Position numbers and translations under genes: made by a program. 29,479 bases of DNA from Candidatus Desantisiibacteriota bacterium (lineage in GTDB: Bacteria; UBA9089; CG2-30-40-21). Below the pieces are notes generated by a model. That model was not told the DNA's origin and ran no database searches. It saw only the letters and a list, made by a program, of their open reading frames with translations. Of the stretch, positions 15,567-22,549 are shown piece by piece; the first letter of the stretch is position 1; the number at the start of each line of letters is the position of its first letter. Location: contig JACQYP010000017.1 of assembly GCA_016208205.1 (NCBI GenBank), positions 1 through 29,479 of the forward strand, given 5' to 3'.

Positions 15567-15977
15567 TTACTGTTGGACTATCCTGGCTGTATTGAATAAA
15601 TCAATAAGCGCCACAATCTTGCTCCTGAGCACATTCGGATCAATTGGGATAAAAAGATAATCCACTGCACCAAGTTCATAACCCCTTTTAATGTCAAGTT
15701 CACTCTTGGCATAAGCAGTAACAAAGATGATGGGGGTATGGCTTGTTTGCTCTCTTTGACGGATCAGCCTTGCGGTTTCAAACCCATCCATCTCCGGCAT
15801 GTTTATATCAAGAATTATTACCGCAACCTCCATGTTCAAAAGATACCTTAATGCCTCTGGGCCGGATGTTGCCCTGACAATGTTTGCATTAAGATCAGAG
15901 AGGATAGCCTCAATGGAGAAAAGATCACTCAGGCGGTCATTCACTATCATAATATTGACTTTTTAAGCATAGATCAT
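15567..15977 (-). pseudogene. Response regulator receiver, start region interrupted by in-frame TAA
   Basis: An optimal AGGAGGT site followed six bases later by ATG (15975-15977) opens M-I-Y-A, then TAA (15963-15965), then in the same frame K-V-N-I-M-I-V-N-D-R and a full receiver to 15567. The residues after the stop match the usual receiver opening KVNILLVDDRPENL. The only ATG after the stop (15948-15950) has no ribosome binding site and would give 127 residues lacking part of strand one. The phosphoacceptor D48 (IILDINMPEMDG) and T78 remain, but one acidic-pair residue is N and the conserved lysine is I101 (LFIPID where the family has LFKPI). Either a decaying gene, or translated by reinitiation from the internal ATG. 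No output domain. Confidence 0.7.
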
Positions 15978-16173
15978 CGGGATACCTCCTCAATTAAGCA
16001 TAAGGATTTCCCTTTAGCCAAAAGGCAATAAGCAGTAAAAGTCCTGAATTGATGTAACTCCATGTGTAGCAAGGAATTACCCCCCCCCCGAATATTTTAT
16101 TGAAAATCAACACCTTCCTTGTCCATCCTCCTATTTTAATAATCGTAACCGTGAACCGTGAATGGTTACCCAA

Positions 16174-17469
16174 TCATCTATTACAATTCGGAGCCGGAAA
16201 CAGCTCGTTTACTATCTTGAGGGCACAATACTCGCCGCACATGGTACAGGTACCGGGGTCTACAGGTTTTCTCTCCTCATGGATTGCTCGTGCCTTTTCT
16301 GATGTAATTGCCAAGGCAAACTGTTTTTCCCAATCCAACTCTCGTCTGGCATGACCCATAGCAAGATCCCTGTCCCGGTGTTTATATTTTACCATATCGC
16401 CGATATGAGCAGCAATCCTTGCGGTGGTTACCCCTTCCTTTACATCCTCTGGATACGGAAGGGCTAAGTGTTCCGGTGGTGTTACATAGCAGATAAAATC
16501 AGCTCCATAGGCTGAGGAAAGGGCTGCACCTATAGCGGCAGTAATATGATCATATCCAGGGGCAACATCTGTAGTAATGGGACCCAGCATATAAAATGGG
16601 GCTTCATTTGAAAGTCGTTTTTGCAGGATAACATTTGCCTCTATCTCATCTATGGGGATATGACCCGGTCCCTCTACAATTACCTGAACACCCTCATCTT
16701 GTGCTTGACCGGCTAATTCTGAGTTAATGATCAGCTCCTGAATCTGTGCACGGTCAGTAGAGTCGTGGATTGCACCGGCTCTCATACCATTACCAAGGCT
16801 TAAAACTGCATCGTATTTTTTGAATAGTGCAACTACCCGGTCAAATTGACTATAAAGGGGGTTTTCCTTTCCATTATGGGTCATCCATGCAGTCATGAAC
16901 GCACCGCCGCGGCTGACCATTCCGCCATGTCGATACCCTTGTTTTCTTAATCTTTCTAAGGTGATGGTATTGATTCCACAGTGGACAGCCATAAAGCTTA
17001 GACCATCCTGCAGTTGTTTTTCCATAACCTCAAAGATGAAATCTTCCTTCATCTTTACTACTGATCCATATTCACGGATAGAATAGATGGCTGCCTGATA
17101 TAATGGAACATTACCAACAGGCAGGTTTACCTCTTTTAAGACTTGTTGCCTGATCATATCAAGGTCTCCGCCAGTAGATAATTCCATCAATGTATCTGCA
17201 CCATACTGCTCAGCCACCCGTGCCTTTTCCAATTCCATGTTAAAATCGACAATATCCGATGATGTGCCGATGGATGCATTCACCTTGGTTTTGAGTCCTT
17301 TACCAATGCCTACTGCCTTTGCCTTTCGATTGATATTGTTTGGGATAACTATCTTTCCTTTTGCAATACCATCCATAACAAACTCAGGGGAAACCCCTTC
17401 ATTCTGCGCAACCTCCTGCATAAGTGTCGTTATCTCACCCTTGCGTGCTAATTCTAATTGTGTTGACAA
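16174..17469 (-). CDS. thiC: ThiC-family radical SAM enzyme (phosphomethylpyrimidine synthase or BzaF-type 5-hydroxybenzimidazole synthase)
   Basis: 431 residues, the short ThiC form without the extra N-terminal domain of proteobacterial ThiC. Core landmarks include [31 protein letters not shown] and [15 protein letters not shown]. The C-terminal cluster ligands read C408-x2-C411-x3-C415 (CTMCGEYC). The start is TTG (17467-17469), six bases after AAAGGAGA. ThiC turns aminoimidazole ribotide (AIR) into the thiamine pyrimidine HMP-P; its paralogue BzaF turns AIR into 5-hydroxybenzimidazole, the lower ligand base of anaerobic B12. Upstream I see no TPP riboswitch (no CTGAGA or GCGTAGGGA-like elements), and the upstream neighbour is the cobalamin gene cbiA. 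Both point towards BzaF, but sequence alone does not settle it. Confidence 0.85.
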   Translation of the reverse strand: MSTQLELARKGEITTLMQEVAQNEGVSPEFVMDGIAKGKIVIPNNINRKAKAVGIGKGLKTKVNASIGTSSDIVDFNMELEKARVAEQYGADTLMELSTGGDLDMIRQQVLKEVNLPVGNVPLYQAAIYSIREYGSVVKMKEDFIFEVMEKQLQDGLSFMAVHCGINTITLERLRKQGYRHGGMVSRGGAFMTAWMTHNGKENPLYSQFDRVVALFKKYDAVLSLGNGMRAGAIHDSTDRAQIQELIINSELAGQAQDEGVQVIVEGPGHIPIDEIEANVILQKRLSNEAPFYMLGPITTDVAPGYDHITAAIGAALSSAYGADFICYVTPPEHLALPYPEDVKEGVTTARIAAHIGDMVKYKHRDRDLAMGHARRELDWEKQFALAITSEKARAIHEERKPVDPGTCTMCGEYCALKIVNELFPAPNCNR

Positions 17470-17498
17470 TATATTTCTCCTTTACTGAAAAATGTTAT

Positions 17499-17593
17499 GG
17501 TGCATGGAATGCACCCTACATGGCTTGCTTGCCTTTGCGAGTAATGTGAGCAGGTTTTCCCATTCTGACTTCTGGATTCTGAATTCTGACTCC
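17499..17593. repeat. GGTGCAT hairpin and ATTCTGAATTCTGACTCC word upstream of thiC
   Basis: GGTGCAT (17499-17505) pairs with ATGCACC (17509-17515), followed by CTACA, as in the 8865-8885 hairpin family. ATTCTGAATTCTGACTCC at 17576-17593 has an exact 18-base reverse complement at 26802-26819, in the gap upstream of glnA. These occupy the 137-base cbiA-thiC gap; no riboswitch is visible. Confidence 0.65.
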
Positions 17594-17606
17594 TTGACCT
17601 ATTCTT

Positions 17607-19013
17607 TCACCATCTCTGCTTTCTTCTTTCCATCCGCACCTCTTTATACCGGCAGCAGTTATCAACAAAGTTCTGTGCCAGTGATAATTGTGTGCCAAAA
17701 TGGATGTGGATATATGAGGCTAACAGGTTTGGTTTAATAAATCCGGCTTTTTCATTGTCATTTATTTTGTAGGCATTCGGTTCTTGAGTATTCTCAAGAT
17801 TTGACCAATGGAATCGATGCCCACGGATAGTTGTTCCCTTTTGCCCCAGGATATTATCCTCAAGCATGATGGCCATGCAATATCCCAATTTGGTTAATCT
17901 TTTCTGCATCCTTGCTTCTCCAGAAATGAGTCCAACCATAGGATAGGTTTTATTTTCATGGGTAATCAGCCTATCCATAAGATAGAGCATTCCGCCACAC
18001 TCAGCATAGATAGGCATACCAAGGTTTGAGGCATGTGTTACCCATGTTCTCATGCTGATATTTGACTCAATGTTATTACCAAATAACTCTGGAAATCCGC
18101 CGCCAAAATAAAGCCCATCAACCACAGGAAGTTGAATATCGTTTAACGGACTAAAATAGACTAACTCTGCTCCAAGGGATCTGAGGATATTAAGATTATC
18201 CTCATAATAAAAACAAAAAGCCTCATCCATAGCCACACCAATACTTACTCTTCCTGCGGGAAGGATTGTTGGGAATATGGTTGAGGTATAAGATGGAACA
18301 GGATAGACATCCTGAGCTATCTTTACTAATAATTCAAGATCAATGTGCTCGATTATCTCTTCAGTAAGTAGAGGGAGAATGTTTTCTATTGTCTCCTGTT
18401 TATTTAACATGGTAAGCCCAAGATGTCTTTCACGAATGGTTAATTTGTCATTTTTTGGCAGATAACCCAACACCTTGATGTTAGGACACTTATCTTCTAT
18501 TGCCTTACTCAAGGCTTGGAAGTGTCTCAGGCTGCCAACCCTGTTAAAGATAACACCTGTAATATTTAGTTCCGGATCAAATTCATTAAAACCCATGACT
18601 ATAGCCGCAGCACTTGTTGCCATACCCTGAGCATCAACAATCAGGATAACAGGGGATTTAAGGAGTTTAGCCAGATGAGCAGTACTTCCCTTCCCATCTG
18701 ATTCGCCAATAAAGCCATCATATAATCCCATTACACCTTCAATAATAGAGATATTAGCCTTTTGGTTTTTTTGGGTTGTGTGTTCAAATAATTCAAGAAC
18801 AACATCCTTATCCAATAACCATGTATCTAAATTGCGTGATTTTAAGCCGGTTATCTCAGAGTGATAACTGGTATCAATATAATCCGGACCTGTCTTAAAT
18901 GGCTGGACATGATAACCTTTTTTTATTAATGCCACCATTATTCCCAGAACAATGGTCGTTTTCCCGCACCCGCTATTGGTTCCGGCAATGATTAGTCTTG
19001 GATGATTACTCAT
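17607..19013 (-). CDS. cbiA: Cobyrinate a,c-diamide synthase
   Basis: 468 residues from the ATG at 19011-19013, preferred because GGGAGG lies seven bases before it; a start five codons upstream would contain the site itself. The N-terminal dethiobiotin-synthetase-like ATPase has Walker A GTNSGCGKTT (11-20), FKTGPDYID, and IIEGVMGLYDG. The C-terminal class I glutamine amidotransferase has the nucleophile C339 (YAECGG) and histidine H437 (SYIHIHFGT). The enzyme amidates the a and c carboxylates of cobyrinate using glutamine and ATP (CbiA in the anaerobic, CobB in the aerobic route). The last 12 residues (basic, tryptophan end) are not typical and may be altered by repeat sequence. It has its own promoter, divergent from the SNF2 gene. 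Confidence 0.94.
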   Translation of the reverse strand: MSNHPRLIIAGTNSGCGKTTIVLGIMVALIKKGYHVQPFKTGPDYIDTSYHSEITGLKSRNLDTWLLDKDVVLELFEHTTQKNQKANISIIEGVMGLYDGFIGESDGKGSTAHLAKLLKSPVILIVDAQGMATSAAAIVMGFNEFDPELNITGVIFNRVGSLRHFQALSKAIEDKCPNIKVLGYLPKNDKLTIRERHLGLTMLNKQETIENILPLLTEEIIEHIDLELLVKIAQDVYPVPSYTSTIFPTILPAGRVSIGVAMDEAFCFYYEDNLNILRSLGAELVYFSPLNDIQLPVVDGLYFGGGFPELFGNNIESNISMRTWVTHASNLGMPIYAECGGMLYLMDRLITHENKTYPMVGLISGEARMQKRLTKLGYCMAIMLEDNILGQKGTTIRGHRFHWSNLENTQEPNAYKINDNEKAGFIKPNLLASYIHIHFGTQLSLAQNFVDNCCRYKEVRMERRKQRW

Positions 19014-19177
19014 TAATATTCCTCCCATAATTACTCAGGTTATCAGGTTCAAGGTTCACAGTTGATGGTTTGCTCTCTTAACCTCTGAACTGTGAACCTG
19101 AGTAGTTGCATTCCTACATTTAGGTACAAAGGGCGGGTTCCAAACCCGCCTGTTCCAAACCGGTACAAAGGTATAAA

Positions 19178-19206
19178 AGTATATAAGATATTGGTGAAAA
19201 TGTCAA
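19178..19206 (-). promoter_or_regulatory. Sigma70-type promoter for cbiA
   Basis: Minus-strand TTGACA (19201-19206), 17-base spacer, TATACT (19178-19183). The predicted leader is about 160 bases and would contain the GGCGGGTT hairpin and the ACTACTCAG fold-back unit. Confidence 0.68.
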
Positions 19207-19220
19207 GTAAAAAAATGATG

Positions 19221-19250
19221 TTGACAACCTATTATATAATATGTTAAAAT
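19221..19250 (+). promoter_or_regulatory. Sigma70-type promoter for the SNF2 helicase gene
   Basis: TTGACA (19221-19226), 18-base spacer, TAAAAT (19245-19250), reading rightward. It is back to back with the cbiA promoter 15 bases to its left. The leader to the GTG start is about 280 bases and includes the CACAGAG fold-back unit. Confidence 0.55.
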
Positions 19251-19535
19251 AATAGTTTTGCAGTAACTACTCAGCGAAGGGAATTTACCACGGAGAGCAC
19301 AGAGAAACACAGAGTATCTTCAGGGTGTTTTCATAGTGTTCTTCTACACTGTAGTGGCAGGTCTTGCACCTGCCCTCTCCTTACATGAGCAGTGAGAAAT
19401 GAAAAATAAGGGCATTTCTCATCAATTCTCCGTGTTTCTCTGTGTTCTCTGTGTCTCCGTGGTGAGTAGTTATATTTTGCAATAATGATTATAGCGGTTT
19501 GCAAACTGTATGTAATTAATCGGAGGTTGCCACAG

Positions 19536-22340
19536 GTGTCTACCAATCCTAAGCCTGATGTTTTTGAAAGATTGAAAAGGAAAAAATCTATTATCAAGAA
19601 AACAGAGGTTGCTTCTCCTATATTTTTTCAGCTGAATCGGGACGAAAAGGGTGCTTATGTTGCGGTTGTTGGCAGGAATGGGAAAGAGAGCAGAACAAAC
19701 TATGAGCATTACAACGGGCATGTTCGTGAACTATTGAAAGCTATTGAGAATATAAGGGATAAAAATAGCTTCCGTATTGATTGGGAAAACCCGGAAAACA
19801 GGGTATATCTTACTGAACACGAATACCTTATCTGGCAGTTGCAGCATTGCAGCAACCTTGTTTTGCCCGGGCACAAGCCTGTCAGGTTTGCAGAGGTCGG
19901 CACATCCGGCAATGAAACGGCTGTGGCTAAGATTGTTGTTTGCTTAGATAAAAAAGATGAGGCAATAAATAGCCGGGTTGTTCTTTCCATCCATGGAAAT
20001 ACATTTGAAGGCTTCTCATTCTTAACCGAAGCCTTTGTATTGGTTAAGGATACGATTTATCAGATTCAGCCTTTGGGTGAAAACTTTGACAATCTCTCTG
20101 CGTTTAATACCTCACTCCTGCCGATAAACCTTGAGAAATATCTTTCCTTAGTTTACTCCTATTTTGAAAATATATCTGTTTCTTATGAGGATTATAAACC
20201 CATAACAGGTGAGCCCAAACAAACCCTGCCAACCATTATCTTTGAAAAGGTGGATGCAGATAACTCGTTATATCTGCGGATTTCTACCTCTTCACCTGGA
20301 TTTGATGCAGAATTCTTTGATAATTATGATGTGTCAAGGATTGTCCTGTTAAATGAGCTGGAGAAAAAGATTGTTGTCAGTGACCTTATTGGTCAGGAGA
20401 TTTATGACTGTTTTACAGAGATTGATAAACTACTTAAAAGGTATAAAAAGTTACTGAAGGAGAAAAATGACTTTTTTTATGAGGATAACCTGTTTATCAT
20501 CGAGGAATCATTAGCCCGAGAGTTTGTCTATAAAGAGCTGACGAACCTTATCACTCAGTTTGCTATCCTTGGTGCTGAGAAGTTAAAATCTTATCGGATA
20601 AAGGCAGTTACCCCAACCATAAGCCTTTCCATGTCGCATGGCATTGATTTCTTAGAAGGGGATGTAACCTTAGAGATAGAAGGGGAAAATATCTCACTTT
20701 TTGATGCCCTGAATCAATACAAAAAAAGCTCTTATATTGAATTAAGCGATGGAAGCCATGCGATAATTAATGCAGGCTATATCAATAAGCTGCAGCGAAT
20801 ATTCAAAAAGCATAAGAAAAATGCAAGGATTTCCTTTTTTGACCTGCCCATTATCGAAGAATTGATCGATGAAAAGATTGCTCAGAAGTCGTTCAAGCGA
20901 TCCCGTGAGATATTCATGGGATTCAATACCCTGAAAGAGGCACAATTGGATTTTCCACAATTAAACGGAGAGCTTCGTGAATATCAGAAACACGGGTTTA
21001 AGTGGGTAAAATATCTCCAGCAGCATTCACTTGGCGGATGTCTGGCTGATGACATGGGGCTTGGCAAGACCATTCAGGCAATTGCCCTGCTTGCCTCTAT
21101 CTATCCGGATGAGAAGAAGCCTTCCCTTATCCTGATGCCCAGAACACTGCTTTTTAATTGGGCAAATGAATTGGAGAAGTTCAGCCCGCAGCTATCCTAC
21201 TCCATCCATCATGGCAACAACCGAAGCTTAAATGATGCAAAGACAAACCAGATTATCCTGACAACCTATGCAACCATGAGAAACGATATTGAGGAATTCA
21301 AGGAAGAGGAATTTAATTATATCATCCTTGATGAATCACAAAATATAAAAAATCTCAACTCCCAGGTGTCTAAGGCGGTCATGCTTCTTAAGTCTAATCA
21401 TCGTTTAGCCTTAAGCGGAACACCCATTGAAAATAACCTTGGTGAGCTGTATTCCCTTTTTCGATTCCTTAATCCAGCTATGTTTGGCAGTATAGAGGAT
21501 TTTAATCAATATTACACCTCACCAATTCAGAGAGATGGTGATAAGGATGCCATGCATGAACTAAAGAAAAAGATTTATCCATTTATTCTCAGGCGGGTGA
21601 AAAAGGATGTGCTGCAGGATTTGCCTGACAAGGTAGAACAAACCCTGTTTGTAGAGATGTCACCTGAGCAGGGGTTGTTTTACGAACAAAGGCGACGGTT
21701 TTATCATCATGCTGTCAAGTCTCAAATAGCCCAGAACGGCATTACCAAATCACAATTCTTTATCCTGCAGGCATTAAGTGAGCTTCGCCAGATAGCCTCC
21801 ATCCCTGAGTCAAAAACAGATGGCAAAATAATCTCTCCAAAACGAGAGGTTATCCTGGAAAATATCCTTGATGTTATTGCCAATGGTCACAAGGTATTGG
21901 TTTTTGCCAACTTCTTAGATGTGCTCGATTGTCTGGCTCAGGACATGGAAAGAGAGGGTATAGATTATCTGCTCATGACAGGTGCTACCCGGGATAGAAA
22001 GGCTATGGTCGAAAAGTTTCAGAATGATGAAACATACAAGGTCTTTCTGATGACACTGAAAACCGGTGGGATTGGGCTTAATCTTACGGCAGCCGATTAT
22101 ATCTTTATCTTTGACCCCTGGTGGAATAAATCTGCAGAAAATCAGGCAATTGATAGGGCACATCGTATTGGACAGGATAAAACAGTATTCAGCTATAAGC
22201 TGATAGCCAAGGATACCATTGAGGAAAAGATGCTCCAGCTTCAGGGGTTAAAGAGTGAACTCTTTGAAAACCTGATCTCAACCGATGGTGCCTCCATAAA
22301 ATCACTTGATGAAAAGGATGTGGAGTTTGTGCTGGGATGA
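19536..22340 (+). CDS. SNF2-family helicase / ATPase
   Basis: 934 residues from the GTG at 19536, chosen because GGAGG ends nine bases upstream; an ATG at 19485 has no site. The C-terminal half is a full Swi2/Snf2 motor: motif I LADDMGLGKT (ending at about 512), DESQ box at 599-602, LALSGTPIENNLGELYSLF, FILRRVKKDVLQDLP, then the second RecA lobe with LKTGGIGLNLTAADY and motif VI QAIDRAHRIGQ (870-880). It translocates on duplex DNA; it is unlikely to unwind strands. The N-terminal half (about 1-440) has no domain I recognise and no SWIM zinc motif. A strong leftward-to-rightward pair: the next plus-strand gene (zinc ribbon, 22550) follows by 209 bases. Relatives include RapA-like transcription recyclers and motors of defence systems; neither is proven. 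Confidence 0.92.
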   Translation: MSTNPKPDVFERLKRKKSIIKKTEVASPIFFQLNRDEKGAYVAVVGRNGKESRTNYEHYNGHVRELLKAIENIRDKNSFRIDWENPENRVYLTEHEYLIWQLQHCSNLVLPGHKPVRFAEVGTSGNETAVAKIVVCLDKKDEAINSRVVLSIHGNTFEGFSFLTEAFVLVKDTIYQIQPLGENFDNLSAFNTSLLPINLEKYLSLVYSYFENISVSYEDYKPITGEPKQTLPTIIFEKVDADNSLYLRISTSSPGFDAEFFDNYDVSRIVLLNELEKKIVVSDLIGQEIYDCFTEIDKLLKRYKKLLKEKNDFFYEDNLFIIEESLAREFVYKELTNLITQFAILGAEKLKSYRIKAVTPTISLSMSHGIDFLEGDVTLEIEGENISLFDALNQYKKSSYIELSDGSHAIINAGYINKLQRIFKKHKKNARISFFDLPIIEELIDEKIAQKSFKRSREIFMGFNTLKEAQLDFPQLNGELREYQKHGFKWVKYLQQHSLGGCLADDMGLGKTIQAIALLASIYPDEKKPSLILMPRTLLFNWANELEKFSPQLSYSIHHGNNRSLNDAKTNQIILTTYATMRNDIEEFKEEEFNYIILDESQNIKNLNSQVSKAVMLLKSNHRLALSGTPIENNLGELYSLFRFLNPAMFGSIEDFNQYYTSPIQRDGDKDAMHELKKKIYPFILRRVKKDVLQDLPDKVEQTLFVEMSPEQGLFYEQRRRFYHHAVKSQIAQNGITKSQFFILQALSELRQIASIPESKTDGKIISPKREVILENILDVIANGHKVLVFANFLDVLDCLAQDMEREGIDYLLMTGATRDRKAMVEKFQNDETYKVFLMTLKTGGIGLNLTAADYIFIFDPWWNKSAENQAIDRAHRIGQDKTVFSYKLIAKDTIEEKMLQLQGLKSELFENLISTDGASIKSLDEKDVEFVLG

Positions 22341-22348
22341 AATGGTAG

Positions 22349-22522
22349 CACAGACATTCCTGTCTGTGATTCAATGGATACCATTGAGGAAAAGATGCTC
22401 CAGCTTCAGAGGTTGAGAAGTGAACTCTTTGAGAACCTGATCTCAACTGTTACAGGATAGGATTGGTCACAGGCTTTCAGCCTGTGACCCAATTTATTGA
22501 GCACAGGCAGGAATGCCTGTGC
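22349..22522. repeat. Three hairpin repeats around the SNF2 echo
   Basis: CACAGACA/TGTCTGTG with TTCC loop (22349-22368), GGTCACAGGCT/AGCCTGTGACC with TTC loop (22465-22489, 11-bp perfect stem) and GCACAGGCA/TGCCTGTGC with GGAA loop (22501-22522). The first and last belong to the same family as 3620-3690 and 15527-15546. The 11-bp stem could serve as a transcript 3-prime structure for the helicase gene, but no T-run follows. Confidence 0.75.
22376..22460 (+). pseudogene. Duplicated echo of the SNF2 C-terminus
   Basis: Bases 22376-22447 repeat 22211-22282 of the SNF2 gene with 5 mismatches in 72. Translated in the same frame they give DTIEEKMLQLQRLRSELFEN, against DTIEEKMLQLQGLKSELFEN in the gene, then VTG and TAG at 22458-22460. 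The fragment has no start. The changes are mostly silent or conservative (K to R, G to R), which looks like a remnant of a once-functional paralogue end and not a fresh duplication. It is flanked by CACAGACATTCCTGTCTGTG and GGTCACAGGCT hairpins. Confidence 0.8.
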
Positions 22523-22549
22523 TACCAATTTCAGAAGTGAGGATAATCG

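Larger units (their letters stand above)
19014..19535. repeat. Divergent control region between cbiA and the SNF2 gene, filled with repeats
   Basis: About 520 bases with no supported gene. From left: an ACTCAGGTT..AACCTGAGTAGTT fold-back unit (19030-19107) with inner GTTCACAGTT / AACTGTGAAC; a hairpin GGCGGGTT / AACCCGCC (19132-19150, 3-base loop) in the cbiA leader; divergent promoters (19178-19250); and a larger unit starting AACTACTCAG (19265) and ending GTGAGTAGTTA (19462-19472). That last unit has CACGGAGAGCACAGAGAAAC on the left and the inverse CCGTGTTTCTCTGTGTTCTC on the right. A cobalamin riboswitch was looked for in the cbiA leader and not found. Confidence 0.68.

Noticed and set aside
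15442..15660. Small plus-strand reading frame over the receiver end
   Set aside because: It runs antisense through the conserved receiver codons and a hairpin repeat, with no family resemblance.
16080..16089. Run of ten C bases upstream of the receiver as a phase-variable tract
   Set aside because: It is not inside a reading frame and not within a recognisable promoter; its length may also be a sequencing artefact.
17470..17606. TPP riboswitch upstream of the ThiC homologue
   Set aside because: The conserved CTGAGA and the GCGTAGGGA-like helices are absent; only a GGTGCAT hairpin and a repeated word are present.
19014..19206. Cobalamin riboswitch in the cbiA leader
   Set aside because: No B12-box-like sequence is seen and the leader is occupied by two hairpin repeats.
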